Below, one piece after another: positions 1 through 6,307 of a stretch of 8,560 nucleotides of DNA (the first letter of the stretch is position 1; each line of letters begins with the position of its first letter). Source of the stretch: Planctomycetota bacterium (GTDB taxonomy: Bacteria; Planctomycetota; UBA8742; SKZP01; JAIOTL01); contig JAIOTL010000447.1 in the NCBI GenBank assembly GCA_021106775.1, positions 1 to 8,560 of the forward strand, in the 5' to 3' direction. The notes below the pieces were generated by a model. The model worked only from the letters and a program-made list of their open reading frames with translations. It ran no database searches and was not told where the DNA came from. Both the position numbers and the translations under genes were made by a program.

Positions 1-635
1 GACTCAAAAGGTTTATGATGATATTTTATCGCAAATTTTATCATCTCAGGTAATGACCATTCTTTGACAACCTGAGCCCCGATTATTGCATGGTCAAACA
101 CCGATAATTCATGCTCACATTCGATAAACAACGAATGGTCAAGCCTTGTTAAACTTACAACTTTTTTTATGTATTCCTTATTGTGCTGAATCAGTCCGAT
201 TTTGCCAATATCATGAAGCAATCCGCAAACAAAAACTTCATCTTCAATATTCGTGTAAACTTTCTTTGCGATTTCGCTAGCTGCGATTGCAGTTGCGATA
301 GAATGCTCCCAGAGACTGCGAATTGTTAAACCTTTGATATTGGTCTCTTCCTGATGTCGAACAAGCTCCGTTGTTGAAAGTGCAATATGCAGGACGCGTT
401 CCGTGCCGATAATATTTACCGCCTGAGGAATTGTCTTAATAAATCTCGGAAAACCGAAAAATGCTGAGTTAACCGTCCTTAGCACTGTTAAAGTGAGAGC
501 GGGGTCATAGATTATAAAATCAATAATTCGGTCGCTGTTGTTGGTAATATCACTTGAAATATCTATCAATTCACGCTTTACGGAAGACAATGTGGCAATA
601 TCATGTATCTTTTGATAGCTTTTTTCATCAAGCAC
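1..635 (-). CDS. HDOD-domain signalling protein (partial, runs off left edge)
   Basis: This reading frame stays open on the minus strand from about position 674 to the window edge. The chosen start is a GTG at 635-633, preceded by GAGG (644-641) with a 5-base spacer; there is no ATG in frame upstream before a stop at 677-675. About 211 residues are visible. An HDOD domain (a non-catalytic or unclear-activity relative of HD phosphohydrolases, usually in c-di-GMP or stress signalling) covers roughly residue 18 to the edge. Visible marks are IIYDPALTLTVLRTVNSAFFG (about 41-61), WEHS with His111, LLHDIGKIGL with His141-Asp142, FDHAIIGA with His182, and KYHHKP at 204-209. The HD pair and flanking histidines are intact, so metal binding is possible but not shown. 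It lies 7 bases after the stop of the preceding gene in a different frame, implying translational coupling or a frameshifted single gene. The C-terminus is not visible, so a further output domain cannot be excluded. Confidence 0.88.
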   Translation of the reverse strand, partial: MLDEKSYQKIHDIATLSSVKRELIDISSDITNNSDRIIDFIIYDPALTLTVLRTVNSAFFGFPRFIKTIPQAVNIIGTERVLHIALSTTELVRHQEETNIKGLTIRSLWEHSIATAIAASEIAKKVYTNIEDEVFVCGLLHDIGKIGLIQHNKEYIKKVVSLTRLDHSLFIECEHELSVFDHAIIGAQVVKEWSLPEMIKFAIKYHHKPFE

Positions 636-640
636 GAAAA

Positions 641-644
641 CCTC
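641..644 (-). promoter_or_regulatory. Ribosome binding site deciding the GTG start of the HDOD gene
   Basis: GAGG on the minus strand at 644-641 sits 5 bases before the GTG at 635. It overlaps the TGA stop (645-643) of the upstream gene, an arrangement typical of termination-reinitiation coupling. Confidence 0.5.
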
Positions 645-1044
645 ATTTTTGATTATAGTTATTCCAGAACTCAGTTATGCTTTGAATAGCCATTTCTCTC
701 ATCTTCTGCATAAGAGGATTATTCAAGTGATTTCTAAATATTTTCTCAATTTGTGGACTAAGCATCTCAGCAGTTGTGCAAAGAGGGGTCACTTTATTTA
801 CATTACCAGATTTACCAAATACATTGCTTTTGCGGAGGTTTGCAGTTTTGCTAAACTCGCCAGGATATTCATCCAAACTGCCATTTTCAATTTCAAGAGT
901 CAAATATCCGATCGAATTAATATGACTGATTATCGTATTAGACAGAATCTGTCCTTTCATGTATATGATTTTGCCAGTATCATCATATACATCGATACCA
1001 AGAATCATTCCGACAGAAACATCGTCAATAAAAAGTCTTGTCAT
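643..1044 (-). CDS. Small protein resembling the N-terminal module of HD-GYP/HDOD proteins
   Basis: The product is 133 residues and starts MTRLFIDDVSVGM. The ATG at 1044-1042 is chosen because AAAGGAG (1056-1050) lies 5 bases upstream; an in-frame TTG at 1062 would add six residues but has no such signal. Residues 1-53 follow the pattern 'xGMxLxxDVYDxxGxIIxxKGxxLxxxxIxxIxxxGYxxLxIE'. This is the small beta-rich module I know from the N-termini of HD-GYP and HDOD proteins (for example DUF3391-like regions). Residues about 54-133 are polar and end in a predicted helical stretch (EKIFRNHLNNPLMQKMREMAIQSI, given here only as the region 98-121). No catalytic residues are seen. It is immediately followed, 7 bases later, by the HDOD gene, so the two probably form one functional unit, either as separate subunits or as a gene split by a frameshift. 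The family assignment is by pattern recognition only. Confidence 0.75.
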   Translation of the reverse strand: MTRLFIDDVSVGMILGIDVYDDTGKIIYMKGQILSNTIISHINSIGYLTLEIENGSLDEYPGEFSKTANLRKSNVFGKSGNVNKVTPLCTTAEMLSPQIEKIFRNHLNNPLMQKMREMAIQSITEFWNNYNQK

Positions 1045-1097
1045 TGCTACTCCTTTACGCAATAATCGACATCAAACAAGGTGCAATTCAATATTTT

Positions 1098-1126
1098 TCG
1101 ACATAGAATAATGCGAATAATGTAAT
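1098..1126 (+). promoter_or_regulatory. Candidate sigma70-type promoter for the 1201 gene cluster
   Basis: TCGACA (1098-1103) and TGTAAT (1121-1126) each match the -35/-10 consensus at five of six positions, with an ideal 17-base spacer. Transcription would begin near 1133, upstream of both candidate starts (1153 and 1201) of the following lipoprotein gene. It lies in the 156-bp divergent spacer; I could not pick a comparable promoter for the minus-strand gene. The region is AT-rich, so chance matches are possible. Confidence 0.45.
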
Positions 1127-1200
1127 TAAAATCAGTTCGTGCTGGAGCAAGTATGCAGACCGCAAATTCCGAAATATCGCATGCTAAAGTGAGTGTGCAT

Positions 1201-2514
1201 ATGTCAAAACGTATGTTATATCTTATTGTTATACTTGGACTTATAATGTTTTTGGCTTTAAGTGGTTGTAGCAGAGACGATGCTGAAAATGTCAAAAAAG
1301 CCACAGAAACCAAGAAACCTGCTACTTCTACGTGGACGAAGCCCGAAGTTAAGCCGACAAATGCTGAAAAACCAACACAAAATGAATCTCTGCCCGACAA
1401 GAAGATTGACCCGACAAAACCATTGATTAAAACCATAACTCATGAATTGATTCTTCAGGAATTCATCAAGAAAGAAGCTTTTTCACCAACTCAGCCAAAT
1501 CCCTGGCTGGTGGCACAAGGAATAAAAGCCCTTGGTGCTGATTCAAAAATGTCTTCGGGCAAATCCGCAGTTGAATTTCTTCTCGAATTCACTGAAAAAG
1601 TGAGAGTTGAAGGTGAAGATTATCTCAAATTCCGAAAAGGCGCATATTTTGACGCATTAACAGATGCTAATCCAAACATGATATTGAAAACTCTCGTTGA
1701 TGCAAACGCTGATATTTATAAGGAATATGAGACGAAACAAGGCACAATAAGCCTTAAAATGCTAATTAACGATGCAAAAATGCTCCTTCGACCCGATATT
1801 TACGACAAAATTGAGCACCCGAATCTCGACTGGACAATCGAATTGTTCGCTGAGGTCATTAATCCGAAGCAATACCAATGGGTGAATGCTTACGGAGAAA
1901 TTGTAGATTTTAAAAAAATTGTAGAGAAGAACTTTACTGTCCTGGAAAATCACATGAATAGTATTGAAAATGATTTTAAAAATGAGAATCGTAGAATATC
2001 GGGACGAAGTCTGATTCATGGTGATATCGATGGTGGCGCACATCTGTTTTGCAGTACAGCAAGAGCGGTTCACAAAGGTTTTGGTAACGATTCAATGAAA
2101 AAACGTCTGCAAAAACAGGCTGAGCTTGTGTTTTACCGTCTAAAATATGAACCCCTGTTGTATCAGACATTGCACAAGGGTGTGAAGGAAAAAAATATTC
2201 CTGACAATGTGCGCCGAAGTCGGTTATGGCTGTCCTATCGCGATTTCCTGATGTTCTACGCTCATCAACTTGAATCCGTACAATTAATCAAGAAATTCAA
2301 CATAATCACAATTGATGACAAGAAAAAGGAGATTCTCGACAAAGCGTATGAAAACCTTGGAAACCTGATAATCCTTATGCATGCTGAAAGTATGTTCAAG
2401 TGGATTCACAATTGGAACATCAAAAACTCGGACAAAAGAGCGTATAAACACATTATTTACCATGATATTGTTGCAGATTCATGCCAGGCATATAAAGTGC
2501 TGAAACAAAAATAA
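1201..2514 (+). CDS. Lipoprotein of unrecognised alpha-helical family
   Basis: From ATG 1201 the product is 437 residues. The N-terminus is a textbook lipoprotein signal: MSKR, a hydrophobic stretch at 5-20, and lipobox LSGC with Cys23 as the lipidated residue. A Lys/Thr/Pro-rich linker (about 24-75) follows, then a folded, mostly helical domain to the end. An upstream in-frame ATG at 1153 has a better SD (TGGAG, 5-base spacer) but would put 16 extra residues without early Lys/Arg before the signal peptide and place Cys at 39, so 1201 is preferred. The most striking motif is HGDIDGGAHLF (about 273-283), followed by RAVHKGF and later WLSYRDFLMFYAHQLE. The His/Gly pattern loosely recalls helical-toroid hypothetical proteins with a GGTH-type motif, but I do not recognise the family and assign no function. 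It is probably exported and membrane-anchored. The next gene lies 54 bp downstream on the same strand, so they may be cotranscribed. Confidence 0.85.
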   Translation: MSKRMLYLIVILGLIMFLALSGCSRDDAENVKKATETKKPATSTWTKPEVKPTNAEKPTQNESLPDKKIDPTKPLIKTITHELILQEFIKKEAFSPTQPNPWLVAQGIKALGADSKMSSGKSAVEFLLEFTEKVRVEGEDYLKFRKGAYFDALTDANPNMILKTLVDANADIYKEYETKQGTISLKMLINDAKMLLRPDIYDKIEHPNLDWTIELFAEVINPKQYQWVNAYGEIVDFKKIVEKNFTVLENHMNSIENDFKNENRRISGRSLIHGDIDGGAHLFCSTARAVHKGFGNDSMKKRLQKQAELVFYRLKYEPLLYQTLHKGVKEKNIPDNVRRSRLWLSYRDFLMFYAHQLESVQLIKKFNIITIDDKKKEILDKAYENLGNLIILMHAESMFKWIHNWNIKNSDKRAYKHIIYHDIVADSCQAYKVLKQK

Positions 2515-2568
2515 TTGTTTTCAAGCTGACCAAACAAAATATAATAAAGCGAAATAGTAAGGAACCAG

Positions 2569-3021
2569 ATGGCTAAACTGATTATCTGTCCGCATTGTAT
2601 GCAAAAAACAGACCCTGTGAATCCTTATTGTAGGAGTTGCGGGAAGAAAATGTCGTTAAGCAGCGATCAGCTTACGGGAACCTTAAAAGATACGTTCGAT
2701 GCTGAGCGTGAAAGTCAGACGCAGTACTATGTTCGAGCGTTTTTGGTACTAAGCATATTCATTTTTGTTGTTTCGATGATTTTTGCGTTTTCGGTATCGA
2801 GTACGCCTGTTATTGACATAAAGGCAGCATATCCAATGCTTTCGCCCAGTGAAGATTCAATCTCGGACTATAATCTTGGCGACAAAGTTAATGAACACAC
2901 AAAGGATTCAGTTGGTATGACCCTTGACGATTTTGATTATCATTCGCCCGATTATTCAGACCTTAACAACATAATTGACGATGATGACATTAAAGAAGAA
3001 GATGAAACTGATAAAAAATAG
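2569..3021 (+). CDS. Zinc-ribbon single-pass membrane protein with acidic tail
   Basis: The product is 150 residues. The start ATG is preceded by AAGGA with about a 5-base spacer. The N-terminus holds a zinc ribbon, CPHC and CRSC (Cys7, Cys10, Cys21, Cys24; CxxC-x10-CxxC), of the double-zinc-ribbon type. A soluble linker (25-56) leads into one hydrophobic transmembrane helix at about 57-76. The remaining 74 residues carry no recognisable domain and become strongly acidic, with runs of Asp/Glu in the last 35 residues. The expected topology is zinc ribbon inside and acidic tail outside, inferred from the lysines on the N-terminal side. Similar zinc-ribbon-plus-TM proteins are common and mostly uncharacterised, and the ribbon could mediate protein or nucleic-acid contacts. 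Spacers of 54 and 57 bp to its neighbours suggest a shared transcript with the lipoprotein and nuoE genes, although no functional link is evident. Confidence 0.85.
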   Translation: MAKLIICPHCMQKTDPVNPYCRSCGKKMSLSSDQLTGTLKDTFDAERESQTQYYVRAFLVLSIFIFVVSMIFAFSVSSTPVIDIKAAYPMLSPSEDSISDYNLGDKVNEHTKDSVGMTLDDFDYHSPDYSDLNNIIDDDDIKEEDETDKK

Positions 3022-3078
3022 TTAAATTCTGGCTCATTTTGTGATAAATTGCACCTAAAAGCAATCCGAGAGGTAAAC

Positions 3079-3546
3079 ATGAGTGAAGTGGATATTCAGG
3101 AGTTGACCGAGCTTATTTCTGACCGTGTTGGCGACGAAACAGCATTGATTGCTGTGCTGCAGGAAATACAACGCAAGCTGAAGTATCTGCCTGTCGAAGC
3201 GATGAAATTCGTCGCTGAAAAGTTAAATGTTCCGTTGTCGCGTGTTTATCATGTGGCGACTTTTTATAAAGCGTTTAAGCTTAATCCTCCGGGTCAGCAT
3301 CAGGTTCGCATCTGTGTCGGTACAGCATGTCATGTTCGAGGTGCGTCTAGGTTGGTGGATGCAATTGAGCGGGAATATGGAATGATGCCCGGCGAGACAT
3401 CTGCTGATGGCAAATTGGAGCACGAATGCGTCAATTGCCTTGGTGCATGTGCGCTTGCGCCTGTTGTTGTGATTGACGATAAGACATTGCCGAAGCAGAC
3501 ACCCGACAAACTCACGAAAAACATCGAAAAAATCCTCAAATCCTAA
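3079..3546 (+). CDS. nuoE: NADH dehydrogenase-type [2Fe-2S] subunit E (NuoE/HndA/HydC-like)
   Basis: The product is 155 residues. ATG 3079 is chosen because GAGAGG (3068-3073) lies 5 bases upstream; an in-frame TTG at 3049 would add ten residues but lacks a signal. The family is the thioredoxin-like 24-kDa subunit of NADH-linked complexes (complex I NuoE, bifurcating hydrogenases, NAD-dependent formate dehydrogenases). It binds one [2Fe-2S] cluster near the FMN-bearing NuoF. An N-terminal helical part (about 5-65) includes LQEIQRKLKYLP and the signature SRVYHVATFYKAF. The thioredoxin-like part carries the four cluster ligands in CVGTAC (Cys79, Cys84) and CLGAC (Cys120, Cys124), followed by the usual ALAPVVVID. 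Cys117 is an extra cysteine. Length and motifs are complete. Unusually, no nuoF or nuoG homologue is adjacent: upstream are envelope genes and downstream is a terminator and a long spacer. Which complex it serves cannot be told from here. Confidence 0.93.
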   Translation: MSEVDIQELTELISDRVGDETALIAVLQEIQRKLKYLPVEAMKFVAEKLNVPLSRVYHVATFYKAFKLNPPGQHQVRICVGTACHVRGASRLVDAIEREYGMMPGETSADGKLEHECVNCLGACALAPVVVIDDKTLPKQTPDKLTKNIEKILKS

Positions 3547-3557
3547 GATTTTGCAAC

Positions 3558-3583
3558 AAAGGCATGTAAACATGCTTTTCTTT
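3558..3583 (+). terminator. Probable intrinsic terminator after nuoE
   Basis: A stem AAAGGCATG / CATGCTTTT (nine pairs including one G-U) encloses the loop TAAA and is followed by a T-rich tract TTTTCTTT. It begins 11 bases after the nuoE stop. The stem is short and only moderately GC-rich, so efficiency is uncertain. Confidence 0.5.
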
Positions 3584-3637
3584 GCGTCCACTTTGCATAT
3601 TTTGCGGAATTTTGTGATTTTGAAGAGAAATCTGTAG

Positions 3638-3657
3638 GACAGGCATCCTTGCCTGTC
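3638..3657. repeat. Perfect 8-bp-arm palindrome (GACAGGCA..TGCCTGTC)
   Basis: Arms GACAGGCA (3638-3645) and TGCCTGTC (3650-3657) flank a 4-base loop TCCT. The unit resembles short 'GGACAGGCAT.CTTGCCTGTC' repeats that I recall from intergenic spaces of several environmental phyla. There is no T-tract after it, so it is more likely a dispersed palindromic repeat than a terminator. Only one copy is present here. Confidence 0.65.
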
Positions 3658-3693
3658 AAGAAAAGACTCACGTTCCTGTTATTCTGCGTTGTA

Positions 3694-3730
3694 CCTGTCA
3701 TTCTGAGGGAATGAACTGATCGAAGAATAC
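3694..3730 (+). repeat. Dispersed intergenic repeat unit, TGTCATTCTGA type (copy A)
   Basis: The unit begins CCTGTCATTCTGAGGGA and ends ATCGAAGAATAC. It shares its head with copies at 6034-6080 and 7825-7872. A partial echo of the head, CCTGTTATTCTG, lies 19 bases upstream at 3675-3686. Confidence 0.6.
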
Positions 3731-3852
3731 AGGCTAGCGGAAAGTAAAACGTGGAATTTGTTTGATTAAACTTTGTCTGAAAATTCTGACCGAGAATCTT
3801 TGTCTGCATCAGATAAAATGTTTCTATTATTCGATGTTTTGTGTATGACCAC

Positions 3853-3898
3853 CCTGGATTGCCACGTCAGTCGCTTCGCTTCTTCCTCGCAATGACAA
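3853..3898 (-). repeat. Dispersed intergenic repeat unit, TGTCATTGCGAGG type, inverted
   Basis: Read on the minus strand the unit starts TTGTCATTGCGAGGAAGAAG, continues GCGAAGCGACTGACGTGG and ends CAATCCAGG. This is the well-known 'TGTCATTGCGAGG..GAAGCGACGTGGCAATC' intergenic type. Its head matches the head of copy A at 11 of 13 bases in opposite orientation, so 3696-3897 is bounded by imperfect inverted repeats. Confidence 0.6.
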
Positions 3899-4121
3899 TG
3901 GGAATTTTCTCTACAAAACCGACAGATTCGGTGAAATATTCAAAAGGGACGGAAAAGACAGAAAACCTACCGAGTTTTCGCTTGTATAATCTTGTTGAGT
4001 TGGTAATATCACAGGGCAAAATCATAATTTAAACGCTATCAATACATAAATTCAACCATATATATTTTTGCATATCCGAGATTATCCATAAATCACATTT
4101 AATTCCTTAATAATTCCTTTT

Positions 4122-4127
4122 AGGAGG
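4122..4127 (+). promoter_or_regulatory. Perfect Shine-Dalgarno that fixes the TTG start of prpE
   Basis: AGGAGG lies 5 bases before the TTG at 4133. No ATG or GTG in this frame sits at a suitable distance, and translation from the TTG gives an N-terminus (MSNYEEIF) aligning with the start I recall for enterobacterial PrpE. Confidence 0.85.
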
Positions 4128-4132
4128 TTGTT

Positions 4133-6016
4133 TTGAGTAATTACGAAGAGATTTTCAATTTGTCTGTTCAGAAACCGCAGGAATTTTGGGCGGAACAGGC
4201 AGAGCGAGTTCATTGGTTCAAAAAATGGGATACCGTGCTTGACAACAGCAATCCGCCATTTTCCAGATGGTTTAAAGGCGGCAAAACCAATATTTGTTAC
4301 AATGCTGTTGATAGACATGCGTTTGGTAAAAAGCGGGGACAGGCAGCAATAATCTGGGAAAGCCCGGAAACAGGCAAATCGCGCACCATAACTTTTTATG
4401 AATTATATCGCGAAGTGAATAAAGTCGCGTCAATGCTGAAGAATCTGGGTGTCGGCAAAGGCGACCGGGTTTTAATATACATGCCGATGGTGCCGGAAGC
4501 TGCAATCGCAATGCTCGCCAGCGTTCGAATTGGCGCGGTTTACAGCGTGGTTTTCGCAGGTTTTTCAATTGAATCGCTAGCCGACAGAATCGACGATGCA
4601 ACGCCCAAAGCAGTGTTAACTGCCGATGCTTCGACGCGCAAAGGTACAAAAGTTGTGGATTTATACGGCTTGGTTGCTGCAGGTTTAGACCACGCCAAGC
4701 ACAAACCAGGCAATGTTGTAGTTCTCAACCGCGGAATCAAAGATTTTACGCCTAAAGAGGGCAGAGACCTTGACTGGCATGAAACAATCGAAAAACTCGG
4801 TAACGACATGGTGCCTTGCGAAGAGCTTGACAGCGATGATCCGTCTTATATCCTTTATACATCGGGTACAACTGCAAAGCCCAAGGGTGTTCTGCGCGAT
4901 ACCGCCGGTTATCTAGTCGCGCTCGCATCAACCATGGATTTGCTCTATGATACGCATGATGGCGATGTTTACTGGTCAACATCAGATATTGGCTGGGTTG
5001 TCGGACATTCGTACATCGTTTACGGACCGCTAATTGCAGGCGTTCCAACGGTTATGTTCGAAGGAACGCCCGATTATCCTGACCCAAGTATTTGGTTCAA
5101 GACTATTGAAAAATACGGAATTACCGTTGTTTTCAGCGCGCCTACGGGTTTCCGCATGTTGTGTAAGTTCGATGAGAAATATATTACCGATTGCGACCTG
5201 AGCAGCCTGCGTTATCTGTTCCTCGCCGGTGAACCGCTTGACGAGCCGACATACGCCTGGGCAGAAAAAGTCCTGAACACGCATATTATCGACCATTATT
5301 GGCAGACGGAATCGGGCTGGGCGATGATTTCGAACTTCCCCGGCATTGAGCTTATGCCGATTAAGCCCGGCTCACCAACAAAAGCATCCATGGGTTGGAA
5401 TCTCAAGGTTGTTGACGACAACGGCAAAGAAGTTGAACGAGGAAAAAAAGGTGTTCTCGTTTCAGAAACTCCGCTTCCTCCAGGCGCATTGCTGACTTTG
5501 TATGGCGATGATGAGAGATTTGTCGAAGCATATTACGGTAAATTCGGCAACGGGCTGTATTATTCGGGCGATTACGCTATTCATGACAAGGACGGCTATT
5601 TCTGGATGCTCGGACGGGCAGACGAAGTCATAAACGTTGCGGGACATAGACTCGGAACGCGGGAACTCGAGGAAATCATCAGCTCGCACCCGAAAGTTGC
5701 GGAATGTTCAACAATCGGGTTCAAGCACGACATAAAAGGTGAAGCGATTGCTGCGTTTGCGGTATTAAAACAAGGTTTTGAGGGTAGTGATGAACTTCGC
5801 AAGGAAATTGTGAAACTCGTTCGCGATAAGATAGGTCCGATTGCGACGCCAGAAAAGCTTGAGTTTGTAAAGGCACTTCCGAAAACGCGTTCGGGTAAAG
5901 TTATGCGGCGCGTGTTGAAGGCATTGTGCGAGGAAAGCGACCTTGGTGACTTGAGTACAATTGAGGACGGTGCAAGCGTCGATGATATCAAAAACGCCCT
6001 CGAAGTCATGAAATAA
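4133..6016 (+). CDS. prpE: Propionyl-CoA synthetase (propionate--CoA ligase)
   Basis: This ANL-superfamily, AMP-forming enzyme activates propionate (and often acetate) to the acyl-CoA through an acyl-adenylate in the cytoplasm. The 627 residues match the usual PrpE length (about 628 in enterobacteria), and characteristic PrpE stretches include SNPPFSRWF (39-47), SDIGWVVGHSYIVYGPL (284-300) and AGEPLDEPT (365-373). An ACS-type N-terminal region covers about 3-60, then the AMP-binding core, then the C-terminal lid from about 511. Core motifs are YTSGTTAKPKG (242-252), YWQTESGW (389-396), SGDYAIHDKDGYF with LGRADEVINVAGHRLG (478-508), and PKTRSGKVMRR (583-593), where Lys589 is the catalytic, potentially acetylated lysine. 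Ala248 replaces the usual Gly of SGTTGKPKG. Translation starts at TTG with a perfect SD. No methylcitrate or methylmalonyl genes are adjacent, so the direction of propionate metabolism is open. A strong terminator follows. An acetyl-CoA synthetase role is the main alternative, but PrpE fits better. Confidence 0.95.
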   Translation: MSNYEEIFNLSVQKPQEFWAEQAERVHWFKKWDTVLDNSNPPFSRWFKGGKTNICYNAVDRHAFGKKRGQAAIIWESPETGKSRTITFYELYREVNKVASMLKNLGVGKGDRVLIYMPMVPEAAIAMLASVRIGAVYSVVFAGFSIESLADRIDDATPKAVLTADASTRKGTKVVDLYGLVAAGLDHAKHKPGNVVVLNRGIKDFTPKEGRDLDWHETIEKLGNDMVPCEELDSDDPSYILYTSGTTAKPKGVLRDTAGYLVALASTMDLLYDTHDGDVYWSTSDIGWVVGHSYIVYGPLIAGVPTVMFEGTPDYPDPSIWFKTIEKYGITVVFSAPTGFRMLCKFDEKYITDCDLSSLRYLFLAGEPLDEPTYAWAEKVLNTHIIDHYWQTESGWAMISNFPGIELMPIKPGSPTKASMGWNLKVVDDNGKEVERGKKGVLVSETPLPPGALLTLYGDDERFVEAYYGKFGNGLYYSGDYAIHDKDGYFWMLGRADEVINVAGHRLGTRELEEIISSHPKVAECSTIGFKHDIKGEAIAAFAVLKQGFEGSDELRKEIVKLVRDKIGPIATPEKLEFVKALPKTRSGKVMRRVLKALCEESDLGDLSTIEDGASVDDIKNALEVMK

Positions 6017-6033
6017 AGATTAAATGTTCGTTC

Positions 6034-6080
6034 CCTGTCATTCTGAAGGAGCAAAACGACAGAAGCGGATGAAGTCCTTT
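6034..6080 (+). repeat. Dispersed intergenic repeat unit (copy B), between prpE and its terminator
   Basis: It begins CCTGTCATTCTGAAGGAGC and ends GCGGATGAAGTCCTTT, starting 18 bases after the prpE stop. It is closely similar to copy C at 7825-7872 at both ends: the first 17 bases differ at two positions and the last roughly 20 at one. The middle is diverged and one base longer in copy C. Confidence 0.7.
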
Positions 6081-6101
6081 AATTACCTAGATAAATATAT
6101 T

Positions 6102-6136
6102 AAGACCTCAGTCATATCGATTGAGGTTTTTTTTTT
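6102..6136 (+). terminator. Strong intrinsic terminator of prpE
   Basis: A stem AAGACCTCA (6102-6110) / TGAGGTTTT (6122-6130), nine pairs with one G-U, encloses an 11-base loop and merges into a run of ten T (6127-6136). This is a standard Rho-independent terminator 86 bp after the prpE stop. The segment 6137-6307 that follows holds no gene; it is AT-rich leader sequence for the next gene, with no promoter I can place firmly. Confidence 0.85.
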
Positions 6137-6307
6137 GCCAATTTACAATCGAACACAAAATTGCATTCTCTTTTTTACACAAAGTCTTATACTTACTGGC
6201 AGATGTTATTTAGGCATGATATTAATATCTATTGTTTATTGGAATCCAATGAACAAAATTGAGTTAAAATATCTGAAGAAAGTACATATATAATCAAGGA
6301 TACAATA

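Larger units (their letters stand above)
3547..4132. other. 586-bp gene-free spacer rich in repeats
   Basis: No convincing gene is present. From left to right the spacer holds a likely terminator (3558-3583), an 8-bp-arm palindrome (3638-3657), a forward repeat unit (3694-3730), an opposite-strand repeat unit (3853-3898), and an AT-rich leader before prpE with its SD at 4122-4127. I found no promoter for prpE that I would defend; several weak -10-like AT stretches lie between 4000 and 4100. Short open frames here cross the repeats and lack ribosome binding sites. Confidence 0.7.

Noticed and set aside
649..1065. A 138-codon open frame on the plus strand
   Set aside because: It is antisense to the well-supported 133-residue minus-strand gene, has no ribosome binding site, and encodes no recognisable domain.
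1047..1436. A 129-codon minus-strand frame overlapping the lipoprotein gene start
   Set aside because: It is the complement of the signal peptide and Lys/Pro-rich linker coding sequence, and it covers the promoter-like region. No supporting signals were found.
3638..3657. The GACAGGCA/TGCCTGTC hairpin as a terminator or CRISPR-like repeat
   Set aside because: No T-tract follows and there is only one copy with no spacer periodicity, so it is listed as a dispersed palindrome only.
3841..4032. A 63-codon plus-strand frame in the spacer before prpE
   Set aside because: It begins inside the inverted dispersed repeat, lacks an SD and resembles no protein. Repeats of this type often create spurious small ORFs.
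6218..6229. Perfect 12-bp palindrome GATATTAATATC upstream of the ASH lipoprotein gene
   Set aside because: It was considered as an operator. It is almost pure A/T in an AT-rich spacer, occurs once, and has no promoter that can be placed beside it, so chance is sufficient.
6024..6293. An 89-codon plus-strand frame after prpE
   Set aside because: It runs through repeat copy B and the ten-T terminator, so it cannot be a normal gene.
6289..6294. Exact TATAAT just before the ASH lipoprotein start
   Set aside because: As a -10 box it would start transcription at or after the ribosome binding site (6296-6300), and no -35 lies at a proper distance.
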